A stretch of DNA of 64,000 nucleotides, taken from Hyphomicrobiales bacterium. GTDB taxonomy: Bacteria; Pseudomonadota; Alphaproteobacteria; Rhizobiales; Xanthobacteraceae. A model generated the notes under the pieces. It saw only the letters and a list, made by a program, of their open reading frames with translations, was not told the DNA's origin and ran no database searches. Every line of letters begins with the position of its first letter. The first letter of the stretch is position 1. Shown here one piece after another: positions 24,395 through 33,503 of the stretch. The position numbers and the translations under genes are program-made. The stretch covers positions 496,001 through 560,000 of the forward strand of contig JAFKKG010000008.1 of the NCBI GenBank assembly GCA_017305715.1, written 5' to 3'.

Positions 24395-25999
24395 TCAATC
24401 GAACAAATTGGCGAGGCGTTGCTTCATCTGGTCGGCGATGTAGAGCGCGACCGCCTGGATCGTCGAAGTCGGGTTGACCCCGCCCGACGTCACGAACACG
24501 CTGCCGTCGACAATGAAAAGGTTCTTCACGTCGTGCGACCGGCCCCATTCGTTGACCACGGAGCGCGCAGGGTCCGTACCCATCCGCGCGGTGCCGAGCA
24601 GATGCCAGCCGCCCCATGGAATCGGATCGTTGATGCAGATGTCGGTTGCGCCGGCGGCTTCGAGAATCTCGCGGCCGCGCGCCAGCCCATGATCCATCAT
24701 CTTCCGGCTGTTTTCGCTGATCGTGTAATCGATCTTCGGCGCGGGAATGCCATGCCCATCCTTCAAGACGGGATCGAGCGTGACGCGGTTGTGTTCCTCG
24801 GGCAGGTCCTCGCAGATCGCGGAGACCGCCAGGCGATGGCCGTTGAGTTTGCGGAAGACGCGATGGTGATCCGCGCCCCACGGCAGAATCCCCTTCTGCT
24901 CGCTCGCGACGGCTTCGAACACCGGCCCGGCGCCGCGGCCGAACTGGATGCCGTAGCCGCGGACGAAACCGCGCGACAGGTCCGTGTCGTAGAACTCCTT
25001 GCTCCACAAACAGGTCGGCGGCGCGCGGTTGCTATCGGTCGGCTCCTTCACGAAACCGTAGATCTGCGCGTAAGGATGGAACATCAGATTCTTGCCGACC
25101 AGGCCGGACGAATTGGCAAGCCCGTTCGGGAAGCGGCCGGAGACCGAATTCAAGAGCAGCCGCGGCGTGCCGACGCCGTTGCAGGCGATGATGACGACCT
25201 CAGCCGGCTGGAACTGCTCGACGCCATCCTTGTCGTAGTAGACGACGCCCGAGGCCATGCCCTCCTCGTTGGTCAGGATCTCCCGCACCCGGCAGTGCGT
25301 CTTGAGCTCAACGCCGGCGCGGATCGCGTGCGGCCAATAGGTGATGTCGGTCGACGCCTTTGCGCCCTGCGCGCAGGCCGGCGTGCAATGGCCGAGATTG
25401 ATGCAGCGCGCCCGGCCCTCGTAGTCCATCGTCGCGACCGTGGTGTCCGACGGCCACCAGTGCCAGCCGAGCTTGTTCATGGCCTTGCCGATCAGCGGGC
25501 CCGACAGACCGAGCGGCTGCGGCGGCATCGGCGGATGCGTCAGCGGCGAACGAGGATCGCCTGACAGCCCCGAGACGCCCATCATCCGGTCATTCTCCTC
25601 GAAGAACGGGGTGAGCGCGTCATAGTCGATCGGCCAGTCGTCGGCGACGCCGTCGAGCGTTTTCACCTTGAAGTCGGAGGGATGCAGCCGCGGCCAGTGC
25701 GCCGTGTACATCACGGTCGATCCGCCGACGCCGTTGAAATTCACCACCTTGATCGGCGAATTGTCGTCGTTGATGGGATAGTCTTCGGGCCGGCCGCGGA
25801 TGTTCGGGCTGGTCGACCAGTCGCCGTAAAACTTCGCCTCCCAATCCCGCCCGGTGCTCGGATATTCCGATGAATTCATCCAGCCGCCCTGGTCGAGGCA
25901 GAGGATGTGCATCCTGGTATCGGCGAGACTCCAGGCGACGGCGGCGCCGGAAGCACCGGCGCCGATGATCAGGACGTCAACGGATTCGTTCTTCTTCAT
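24395..25999 (-). CDS. GMC-family FAD oxidoreductase
   Basis: A 534-residue flavoprotein oxidising an alcohol or sugar. The N-terminal GAGASGAAVAW binds FAD, GVGGSTVMYTAHWPR matches the GMC signature region, and the C-terminal GGWHLLGTARMG histidine with GGVNPTSTIQA asparagine forms the active-site pair. The GARCINLGHCTPACAQGAK cysteine cluster is typical of the gluconate/2-keto-sugar dehydrogenase branch. It lies next to a CYP153-type P450 gene on the same strand, separated by a repeat, so oxidation of the P450's alcohol product is a possible alternative role. Confidence 0.88.
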   Translation of the reverse strand: MKKNESVDVLIIGAGASGAAVAWSLADTRMHILCLDQGGWMNSSEYPSTGRDWEAKFYGDWSTSPNIRGRPEDYPINDDNSPIKVVNFNGVGGSTVMYTAHWPRLHPSDFKVKTLDGVADDWPIDYDALTPFFEENDRMMGVSGLSGDPRSPLTHPPMPPQPLGLSGPLIGKAMNKLGWHWWPSDTTVATMDYEGRARCINLGHCTPACAQGAKASTDITYWPHAIRAGVELKTHCRVREILTNEEGMASGVVYYDKDGVEQFQPAEVVIIACNGVGTPRLLLNSVSGRFPNGLANSSGLVGKNLMFHPYAQIYGFVKEPTDSNRAPPTCLWSKEFYDTDLSRGFVRGYGIQFGRGAGPVFEAVASEQKGILPWGADHHRVFRKLNGHRLAVSAICEDLPEEHNRVTLDPVLKDGHGIPAPKIDYTISENSRKMMDHGLARGREILEAAGATDICINDPIPWGGWHLLGTARMGTDPARSVVNEWGRSHDVKNLFIVDGSVFVTSGGVNPTSTIQAVALYIADQMKQRLANLFD

Positions 26000-26025
26000 T
26001 CCATTTCCTTGAAAGTCTTTCCGCC

Positions 26026-26110
26026 GTCATCGCGGGCGAAGCGAAGCAATCCAGTCTTTCTTAGCGTGGCACGATGGATTGCTTCGTCGCTTCGCTCCTC
26101 GCAATGACGG
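26026..26110. repeat. Intergenic repeat, family C (GCGAAGCAATCCA ... TGGATTGCTTCG)
   Basis: GTCATCGCGGGCGAAGCGAA and GCAATCCA are mirrored by TGGATTGCTTCGTCGCTTCG and CAATGACGG. The same family recurs at 42162-42246. It separates the P450 from the GMC gene. Confidence 0.8.
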
Positions 26111-26112
26111 GC

Positions 26113-27336
26113 TCAATTCACAATCCTAACCGGCAACGTCCGAATACCTCGGATGAAGTTCGAATAGAGCCGCTGCGGCGGGCCCATGATCTCAAAACGA
26201 AGATCCCTTGCCAGCACTTCCTCCCACAGAATACGGATTTGCTGTTCGGCGAGGCGGTCGCCGACGCAGCGGTGGATGCCGGCGCCGAAGGCGAGGTGCT
26301 GGCGCGGCTTGGCACGATCGATGATGAATTCATCGGCGCGATCGATCTTGTCCTCGTCGCGATTTCCAGAAATGTACCACATCACGACCTTGTCGCCTTT
26401 TGCGATCCGGCGGCCGGCGAGTTCGACATCGTTGCGGGCGGTGCGGCGCATGTGCAGTACCGGCGTCTGGTAGCGGATGGTTTCGGAAACGAGATTGGGG
26501 ATCAATTCGCGCCTTGCGCGCAGCAGCTCGAACTGCCCGGGATTTTCGACCAGCGCCATCAGCCCGCCCGACATCGAATTGCGCGTGGTGTCGTTGCCGC
26601 CGACGATCAGAAGCGCGATGGTCCCGATGAATTCTCGCGCCTGCAGGTTTTGCGTTGCGGGCGAATGCGCCAGCATCGAGATCAGGTCGAAGGCCGGCGC
26701 CGCGCCGGCGCGGGCATCCCATAGTTTCCGGAAATATTCGCCCATTTTAGTTAGTTCAGCGACCCGTTCTTCCGACGAATGCACGACGGCGTCCGGGGCC
26801 TCGACATTGGCGATCGCGACGTCGGACCACCAAGTCAGCTTCTCGCGGTCCGCCCAGGGAAAGTCGAACAGCGTCGCCAGCATCATGTTGGTGAGATCGG
26901 TCGAGACCCGCGCCACCCAGTCAAACGTCTCGTTGCGCGGCAGCGCGTCCAGCACGTCGCACGTCCGCGTACGGATCAACGCCTCGAGGTTGGCAAGATT
27001 CGACGGCGCCACGATCGGTGCGACGGTACGGCGATGCGCGGTATGGCCCGGCGGGTCCATCCGGATGAAGTTGGCAAACTCCTGGCCGAGGGGCTGATCG
27101 GTGATCTGGATACCGCCGAGTTCCGAGCTCGACGAATAGTTCTCGTGATCGAGTTCGACCGCAAAGATATCATCGTAACGCGTTACCGACCAATACGGCC
27201 CGAACGGCGAGGCCTCGCAATAATGCACGGGGTCGTCGCGGCGCAGTTGCGCGAACAGCGGGCGCCAGGTGTCGTCCTGATACAAATGGGGATCGCTGAC
27301 GTCGATCGAGGCCAGCTTGCGCAGCGCCTGGGCCAT
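26113..27336 (-). CDS. Cytochrome P450, CYP153-like alkane/fatty-acid terminal hydroxylase
   Basis: A 407-residue class I bacterial P450. The stretch DPVHYCEASPFGPYWSVTRY, the I-helix GGNDTTRNSM, ETIRYQTP (ExxR), MRRTARNDVE and the heme site FGAGIHRCVG (Cys357) closely follow CYP153A proteins, which hydroxylate alkanes and fatty acids at the terminal carbon. ATG 27336 is the family's usual start; the very long upstream frame is antisense to the neighbouring monooxygenase. CYP153 genes usually sit with ferredoxin and ferredoxin reductase genes, which are absent here. Confidence 0.9.
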   Translation of the reverse strand: MAQALRKLASIDVSDPHLYQDDTWRPLFAQLRRDDPVHYCEASPFGPYWSVTRYDDIFAVELDHENYSSSSELGGIQITDQPLGQEFANFIRMDPPGHTAHRRTVAPIVAPSNLANLEALIRTRTCDVLDALPRNETFDWVARVSTDLTNMMLATLFDFPWADREKLTWWSDVAIANVEAPDAVVHSSEERVAELTKMGEYFRKLWDARAGAAPAFDLISMLAHSPATQNLQAREFIGTIALLIVGGNDTTRNSMSGGLMALVENPGQFELLRARRELIPNLVSETIRYQTPVLHMRRTARNDVELAGRRIAKGDKVVMWYISGNRDEDKIDRADEFIIDRAKPRQHLAFGAGIHRCVGDRLAEQQIRILWEEVLARDLRFEIMGPPQRLYSNFIRGIRTLPVRIVN

Positions 27337-27480
27337 CCTGTCCCTCCCCTGTTTCCGTCGCCGCTTGCCGGGCGCTCCAGCCTCGGACGATAGGGGCAGA
27401 CATGGCGGCGAGTAAAGGCGCGAGACGCCGCCCGGCGGCAAACCTGCAACCCTGCCACGCGTCCAGGCGGGGTTTGTCCA

Positions 27481-29136
27481 TTGGCGCCGAAACGGATAGT
27501 TTTGGTGCCAAGCAAAGCCATAAACTTGGGAGCAACGCCGATTCCGGATCTTGACGTCATCATCATCGGCGCCGGCCTTTCCGGCATGTACCAACTCTAC
27601 CGGCTGCGCGAACTGGGGTTTCGCGTGCGGGTATTCGAGGCCGGCACCAATGTCGGGGGCACCTGGTACTGGAACCGTTATCCCGGCGCACGCTTCGATT
27701 CCGAGAGCTATACCTATGGCTACTCCTTCTCCAAGGAATTGCTGCAGGAATGGGACTGGTCCGAGCACTTCGCGGGCCAGCCGGAAACACTGCGCTACTG
27801 CAACTATGTTGCCGACAAGTTCGACCTGCGCCGGGACATCCAGTTCGAAAGCCGCGTCACGGCCGCCCGGTATGAGGAAGAAACCCGAAGCTGGACCATC
27901 ACGCTGCAAGACGGCAGCAGCTTTAGCTGCCGCTTCCTGATCACGGCGATCGGGCCGCTCTCGACGCCGACGCTGCCGCGGATCGAAGGTCTCGGTGATT
28001 TCAAGGGCGCCTCGTTCCACACGGCCCGCTGGCCCAAGGAGCCGGTGGATTTCACCGGCAAGCGCGTCGCGGTCATCGGCACCGGCGCCACCGGCATCCA
28101 GACGATCCAGACCATCGCCAAGGAGGTCGGACACCTGACCGTGTTCCAGCGAACGGCGAATTGGGCAGCCCCGCTGCACAACGGCAAGATCGACGCCGAG
28201 ACGCAGAAGAAAATCAAGGCCGGCTATCCCGAGATATTTGCCCGCTGCCAGGAGACGTTTGCCTGTTTCGTCCACACCCCGGACCCGCGCGGCGCGTTCG
28301 AGGTCTCCGACGCGGAGCGCGAGGCGTTCTATGAGAAGCTTTATGGCGAGCGCGGCTTTGGCATCTGGCAGGGTAATTTCAAGGACATCCTGACCGACCG
28401 CAAGGCCAATGCGACGATCAGCGATTTCGTGGCGCGGAAAATCCGCGAGCGGGTGAAGGACCCGGCGGTCGCGGAAAAGCTGATCCCGAAGAACCACGGG
28501 TTCGGCACGCGGCGGCTGCCGCTGGAGACGTTTTACTTCGAGATCTACAACCAGGACAATGTCGAGCTTGTCGACATCAAGGAGACACCGATCGAGCGGA
28601 TCACGCCCGAGGGAATCAAGACCAGTGACCGGGAATTCGAATTCGACATCATCATCTATGCGACCGGGTTTGACGCCCTCACCGGCAGTTTCGACAAGAT
28701 CGACTTCCGCGGCGCCAATGACGCGCGCTTGAAGGAGAAGTGGAAGCATGGGCCGCAGACCTATCTCGGCATCATGGTCCACGAATTCCCCAACATGATG
28801 ATGCTGATGGGCCCGCACACCGCGCTCGGCAATATTCCGCGCAGCATCGAATACAGCGTCGACTGGGTCACCGGGCTGGTGCGCTTTGCGCGGGACAACC
28901 ATCTGACCCGGCTGGAAGCAACCACCGCCGGCGTCGATTCATGGACCGATCACGTCAAGGCGCTCGGCGTCGGGCTCTTGTCCAACGAGATCGATTCCTG
29001 GATGACCGGGATCAACTCCAATGTCGAAGGCAAGCAAACCCGCATCATCGCCCGTTACTCCGGCAGCGCCCCGGCCTATCGCGCCCGGTGCGACGAGGTC
29101 GCGGCAAAGGGATATGACGAGTTGAGGCTGGGGTGA
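27481..29136 (+). CDS. Flavin-containing Baeyer-Villiger-type monooxygenase
   Basis: A protein of up to 551 residues of the class B flavin monooxygenases, which insert oxygen into ketones using NADPH. FAD site GAGLSG near residues 30-35, the Baeyer-Villiger fingerprint FKGASFHTARW at 174-184, and the second Rossmann GTGATG at 200-205 are all present. No ATG precedes the first Rossmann motif; TTG 27481 or GTG 27505 (CGGATAG upstream) must serve, so the start is uncertain. It is transcribed away from the P450 gene with about 140 bases between, which suggests linked hydrocarbon or terpenoid oxidation. Confidence 0.9.
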   Translation: MAPKRIVLVPSKAINLGATPIPDLDVIIIGAGLSGMYQLYRLRELGFRVRVFEAGTNVGGTWYWNRYPGARFDSESYTYGYSFSKELLQEWDWSEHFAGQPETLRYCNYVADKFDLRRDIQFESRVTAARYEEETRSWTITLQDGSSFSCRFLITAIGPLSTPTLPRIEGLGDFKGASFHTARWPKEPVDFTGKRVAVIGTGATGIQTIQTIAKEVGHLTVFQRTANWAAPLHNGKIDAETQKKIKAGYPEIFARCQETFACFVHTPDPRGAFEVSDAEREAFYEKLYGERGFGIWQGNFKDILTDRKANATISDFVARKIRERVKDPAVAEKLIPKNHGFGTRRLPLETFYFEIYNQDNVELVDIKETPIERITPEGIKTSDREFEFDIIIYATGFDALTGSFDKIDFRGANDARLKEKWKHGPQTYLGIMVHEFPNMMMLMGPHTALGNIPRSIEYSVDWVTGLVRFARDNHLTRLEATTAGVDSWTDHVKALGVGLLSNEIDSWMTGINSNVEGKQTRIIARYSGSAPAYRARCDEVAAKGYDELRLG

Positions 29137-29140
29137 TTTT

Positions 29141-29267
29141 TCACGTCGTCCCGGCGAAGGCCGGGACCCATACCGCGTGATTTATCGATAGGGCGATGTA
29201 GCAGACGCCTTGCTTCAACAACCGATGTCGGTGGTTATGGGTCCCGGCCTTCGCCGGGACGACGTGA
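29141..29267. repeat. Long inverted repeat, family B
   Basis: The arms 29141-29172 and 29236-29267 are perfect 32-base inverted copies that begin TCACGTCGTCCCGGCGAAGG on the plus strand, with a 63-base spacer. It is a strong structure between convergent genes and could terminate both. A diverged relative is at 45916-46014. Confidence 0.88.
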
Positions 29268-29281
29268 AGAGATGTGTGAGT

Positions 29282-32200
29282 TCACCACGCATCGATACAC
29301 GGCCGTTTCCGCCCCGTCCGCGGCTCGGGCTTCGGCACCGACCGCAAGCCCGACATGATCCAGTGCCTGGTATCGGCAGGATCGATCACCTCGTCGATTT
29401 CAAGCACGGAGGCGATCGAGACCGCCTTGCCGTTGGCATAGAGCTCGGCGACCTTGGCCTTGTAGTATTTATCGCGCTCCTCGGGGTCGGCGATCGCTTC
29501 CATCTCTTTCCGGAAGCCGAGCCGGACATAGCCTTCGAGGCCCATGCCGCCGAACTCGCCGGTCGGCCAGGCCACCGTGAACAGGGAGGCATGGAAGCCG
29601 CCGCCGATCATGGACTGCGCTCCGAGGCCGTAGCCCTTGCGCAGCACCACGCCGAACAATGGCACGGTGAGGCTGGCGCCGGTCACGAACATCCGCGCGA
29701 CGTGGCGCACGATCGCGGTCTTTTCGGCCTCGGGGCCGACCATGAAGCCGGGCGTATCGCACAGCGACACGATCGGAATGTCGAAGGCATCGCAGAGCTG
29801 CAGGAACCGCGCCGCCTTGTCGCCGGCCGGCGCATCGATCGCACCGCCCAGATGTCTTGGATTGTTGGCGATCAGGCCGAACGGTTTTCCCTCGATGCGG
29901 ATGAAGGCGGTGATCATGCCGACGCCGAAGTCGCGGCGGATTTCGAGTACTGAACCCTCGTCCGCGAGCAGGTCGATCACGTTGCGGATGTCATAGACCC
30001 GCAGGCGGTTTTCCGGGATCGTGCGCCGCAGCAGCCGCTGGTCCGGCGCCTTCCAGTCCGCCACCGCGCCCTGGAAATAGGACAGGTATTTTTGCGCGGC
30101 GGTGGTTGCCTCGGCTTCGTCCTCGACGAGGATGTCGATCACGCCGTTCGGCGACTGGAACGACACCGGGCCGACCTCGGCCGGGTGATAGACGCCGAGG
30201 CCGCCGCCCTCGATCATCGCCGGGCCGCCCATGCCGATCGAGGCGTTTTTGGTGGCGATGATGACATCGCAACAGCCGAGCATCGCGGCATTGCCGGCAA
30301 AGCAATAGCCGGACACGACGCCAATGACGGGCACCAGTCCGGACAATTTCGCAAACTGCACAAAGGACGGCCCGTCGAGGCCGGTCATACCGAGCCGATC
30401 CGTATCGCCGGGACGGCCGCCCCCGCCTTCGGCATAAAACACCAGCGGCATCCGCCATTGCTCGGCGAGGCCCAGCATGCGGTCGATCTTCTTGTGGTTC
30501 ATATGGCCCTGGGTGCCCGCCAGCACGGTGTAATCATAGGAGATCACCATGCAGCGGGCACCCTCGGGGCCAAATTTGTCCGCGTTCACGGTCGCGACGC
30601 CGGAAATCAGACCATCGGCGGGCGTGTTCTGGATGAGGTCGTCGACCTTGCGCCGCCGGCGCTGGGCAGCGATCGCCAGCGAGCCGTATTCGACAAAGGA
30701 TCCCTCATCGACGAGCTGCGCGATGTTTTCGCGCGCCGTGCGCTGATTGGTCTTGCGGCGGCGTTCGACCGAGGCCGGGCGGTTTTCGTCCAGGGTGATG
30801 GCGTGGCGCGCGATCAGTTCGGCCAGATCAGGCCGGATATGGTCGAGGTCGACATCTTCCTCTTCGGCGACATCATGGGCATCGATCTCGGCCGGCTCGA
30901 GAAACAGGATCGCCTCGTCCTGCATCAGGGTGACGCCGGCGTCGGCCGCAATCTTCGTCACCTTGCCGCCATGCGGCGCGGTGACCAGATGCTCCATCTT
31001 CATCGATTCGAGCACGGCAATCTGCTGGCCAGGGCGAACGATGTCGCCTTCCCTCACCTCGATCGCCACGATCGTGCCCTGCAGCGGCGCAGGCACCGGG
31101 ACGGAACCGGCCGGACCTGCCGATGCAGGCGCGGTTTCGCCCGCCTCGGGGATGCTGACGGCAGCACCGGCTTCCAGCAGCTCCGGCGCCGAAAGATCGT
31201 TCGCCACATGGACCAATGCGGCCACATGGGTATCGATGAAGCCGGTATTGATACGGTTGGCGATGAAATCCGGATGCGCCAGAACGGCGCCGAGGAACGG
31301 GATATTGGTCGCGACGCCGCCGATGCGGAAGTCGCGCAGGGTCCGCGTGGCCTTCTGCACCACATCGGTCCAGTTCGGGCCCGTCGCATGCACGATGACC
31401 TTGGCGAGCAGCGAGTCGAAGGCGGCGCTCGTTTTGTAGCCGGAATAGCCGAACGTATCGACGCGCACCCCGGGCCCGGCCGGCAGGTCGAACAGCGACA
31501 GTGTGCCGCCGGTCGGTTTTGTCACCCCGTTCTCGTCCATCACCTCCATGTTGACACGAAGCTGCATGGCATAGCCGCGCGGCTTCGGGATGTAGGCCTG
31601 CGCCAGACCGAGCGATCCCAGCGTGGCGCCATCGGCGACGGCGAGCTGCGCCTGCACCAGATCAACGCCAACGACCTCCTCGGTCACGGTGTGCTCGACC
31701 TGGAGCCTTGGATTGGCTTCGATGAACGCAAACGCCTGCGCATCGCCCTTCGCATCGCCATCGACCAGGAATTCGAAGGTGCCGAGATTGTCGTAGTTGG
31801 CGGCGGCGGCGAGGTCCCGGGCGGCGTCGATGATCCGCGTGCGCAGTGAGTTGCTCAGCGAAGGGCTCGGCGCCACCTCGATCAGCTTCTGGTTCCGCCG
31901 CTGGATGGTGCATTCGCGCTCCCACAGATGGCTGATCGCACCATGTTGGTCGCCGATGATCTGCACCTCGATGTGGCGGGCGTTGCGGATCAGGCGCTCG
32001 ACATAGACGCCGTCGCTGCCAAACGCCGCCTTGGCCTCGGACTGGCAGCGCGCATAGGCCTCTTCCAGCCTGGCGACGTCATCGACGATGCGCATGCCGC
32101 GCCCGCCGCCGCCGGCGATGGCCTTGATCATGACGGCGCCGCCGGCGCCGAGCGACGCGAGGAAATCCCTGGCCTGTTCGAGCGACGTCGGCCCGCTGGT

Positions 32201-32599
32201 GCCTTCGATGATCGGCACGCCCGTCGCTTTCGCCAGCGCCTTGGCTTTGGCCTTGTCGCCGAACAGATCCAGCGCCGCCGGCGACGGGCCGACAAAGGTA
32301 ATGCCCTCTTCCGCGCACCGCCGGGCGAGCTGCGTGTTCTCGCTCAGAAAGCCGTAGCCAGGGTGCAGCGCATCGCAACCGGTCGCCTTGGCGGCGGCAA
32401 CGACCGCTTCGATATCAAGATAGGCGCGGGCGCCGCGCCCGGGGATTTCATGGGCGGCGTCGGCCGCGCGGACATGCAGCGACAGGGCGTCATCGGCGGG
32501 GTAGATCGCGACGGTGGCCAAGCCGGTCTCGCCCGCGGCCCGCGCGATACGAATGGCGATTTCGCCGCGATTGGCGATCAGGAGCTTTTTGAAAGGCAT
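29282..32599 (-). CDS. Single-chain biotin-dependent acyl-CoA carboxylase (BC-BCCP-CT fusion)
   Basis: An 1105-residue enzyme joining three activities that are usually separate. Residues 1 to about 450 form biotin carboxylase (ANRGEIAIRI, the GGGGRGM ATP loop, EANPRLQVEHTVTEE). The biotin site ESMKMEH has Lys534. Residues from about 580 form the carboxyltransferase (GGGGRPGD, GYCFAGNAA, GPEAEKTA). This is the plan of the single-chain long-chain acyl-CoA carboxylases. ATG 32599 is chosen. It closes the operon with the peptide-type importer and CoA-transferase; the substrate is probably a CoA ester produced by that pathway. Confidence 0.92.
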   Translation of the reverse strand: MPFKKLLIANRGEIAIRIARAAGETGLATVAIYPADDALSLHVRAADAAHEIPGRGARAYLDIEAVVAAAKATGCDALHPGYGFLSENTQLARRCAEEGITFVGPSPAALDLFGDKAKAKALAKATGVPIIEGTSGPTSLEQARDFLASLGAGGAVMIKAIAGGGGRGMRIVDDVARLEEAYARCQSEAKAAFGSDGVYVERLIRNARHIEVQIIGDQHGAISHLWERECTIQRRNQKLIEVAPSPSLSNSLRTRIIDAARDLAAAANYDNLGTFEFLVDGDAKGDAQAFAFIEANPRLQVEHTVTEEVVGVDLVQAQLAVADGATLGSLGLAQAYIPKPRGYAMQLRVNMEVMDENGVTKPTGGTLSLFDLPAGPGVRVDTFGYSGYKTSAAFDSLLAKVIVHATGPNWTDVVQKATRTLRDFRIGGVATNIPFLGAVLAHPDFIANRINTGFIDTHVAALVHVANDLSAPELLEAGAAVSIPEAGETAPASAGPAGSVPVPAPLQGTIVAIEVREGDIVRPGQQIAVLESMKMEHLVTAPHGGKVTKIAADAGVTLMQDEAILFLEPAEIDAHDVAEEEDVDLDHIRPDLAELIARHAITLDENRPASVERRRKTNQRTARENIAQLVDEGSFVEYGSLAIAAQRRRRKVDDLIQNTPADGLISGVATVNADKFGPEGARCMVISYDYTVLAGTQGHMNHKKIDRMLGLAEQWRMPLVFYAEGGGGRPGDTDRLGMTGLDGPSFVQFAKLSGLVPVIGVVSGYCFAGNAAMLGCCDVIIATKNASIGMGGPAMIEGGGLGVYHPAEVGPVSFQSPNGVIDILVEDEAEATTAAQKYLSYFQGAVADWKAPDQRLLRRTIPENRLRVYDIRNVIDLLADEGSVLEIRRDFGVGMITAFIRIEGKPFGLIANNPRHLGGAIDAPAGDKAARFLQLCDAFDIPIVSLCDTPGFMVGPEAEKTAIVRHVARMFVTGASLTVPLFGVVLRKGYGLGAQSMIGGGFHASLFTVAWPTGEFGGMGLEGYVRLGFRKEMEAIADPEERDKYYKAKVAELYANGKAVSIASVLEIDEVIDPADTRHWIMSGLRSVPKPEPRTGRKRPCIDAW

Positions 32600-32618
32600 A
32601 AGCACTTCCGCAAATGGA

Positions 32619-33503
32619 TCAGCGGTCCTTCATGGTCGGATCGAGCACGATACGCAAGGATTCTCCGAGCGCATTGAATGCCAACGAGACCACCAGAATG
32701 GCAAGCCCCGGGGCATACATCTGCTCCGGCGCGATCTCCATATACTGGTAGGCGCGGGCCAGCATCGCGCCCCAGCTCGGGTTGGGCGGCTGGATACCGA
32801 GGCCGAGGAAGCTGAGGCTGGCTTCCGCGAGCAGCGCCGCCGCCAGCAGCAGCGTGACCTGCACGATGACCGGCTGCAAGGCGTTCGGCAGCACGTGTTT
32901 CCACAGGATATGCCAGGCCGGCGCGCCAAAACACCTGCTGGCGTCGACATAGAGTTCCTGCCGCACGATCAATGTGCGGGCGCGAACGATTCGGGCCAGC
33001 GCCGGAAACATCACGATGCCGACCGCGATCATGCCGTTGGTCAGGCCGATGCCGAGCGCGCCGGTGACGGCGATCGCCAGCACGATGGCCGGGAACGACA
33101 GAAAGGTGTCGATGACGCGGCTGACGACGTCGTCGGTCCAGCCGCCGAAGAAGCCGGCGGCCAGCCCCACCGGCAGGCCGATCGCCACCGCCACGCCGAC
33201 CGCGAGCAGGCTGGCATAGACGGTCGCCGGTGCGCCGTAGATCAGCCGGCTGAAGATATCACGGCCGAGATCGTCGGTGCCGAGCAGATGTCCGGGACCG
33301 GGCGCCGCCAGCATGTTGTTGATGTCCTGCGCCGTCGGCGGGTACGGCGCAATCCAGGGCGCACCGATCGCGACGATAACCAGCACCAGCAAGACCAGGA
33401 TCGCCAGCGCCGCGCGCAGATCGCCCGCCAGCCAGCGGAACAGCCTCCGCAGCCGGCCCGGCTGGGCCATTCGCCTGGGGGGTTCGAACGCCAGATCCGT
33501 CAT
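32619..33503 (-). CDS. Peptide/nickel-type ABC transporter permease, DppC-like
   Basis: A 294-residue inner-membrane permease. An N-terminal helix (ALAILVLLVLVIVAIGAPW) precedes LGTDDLGRDIFSRLIYGA, the hallmark of DppC/OppC, and the EAA loop region CFGAPAWHILWKHVLPNAL. ATG 33503 overlaps the DppB stop (ATGA). It lies 19 bases before the carboxylase gene. Confidence 0.93.
   Translation of the reverse strand: MTDLAFEPPRRMAQPGRLRRLFRWLAGDLRAALAILVLLVLVIVAIGAPWIAPYPPTAQDINNMLAAPGPGHLLGTDDLGRDIFSRLIYGAPATVYASLLAVGVAVAIGLPVGLAAGFFGGWTDDVVSRVIDTFLSFPAIVLAIAVTGALGIGLTNGMIAVGIVMFPALARIVRARTLIVRQELYVDASRCFGAPAWHILWKHVLPNALQPVIVQVTLLLAAALLAEASLSFLGLGIQPPNPSWGAMLARAYQYMEIAPEQMYAPGLAILVVSLAFNALGESLRIVLDPTMKDR

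Noticed and set aside
27337-28902. Continuous open frame extending the P450 gene far upstream on the minus strand
   Set aside because: The extra sequence is exactly antisense to the Baeyer-Villiger-type monooxygenase gene and has no P450 or other domain pattern. The P450 N-terminus begins naturally at 27336.
29141-29267. Possible CRISPR or insertion-sequence end because of long inverted arms
   Set aside because: There are only two arms in inverted order, no direct-repeat array and no transposase; it fits a common intergenic repeat family.
30092-31849. Long plus-strand open frame of about 585 codons
   Set aside because: It is antisense to the acyl-CoA carboxylase, which has complete biotin carboxylase, biotin and carboxyltransferase motifs.
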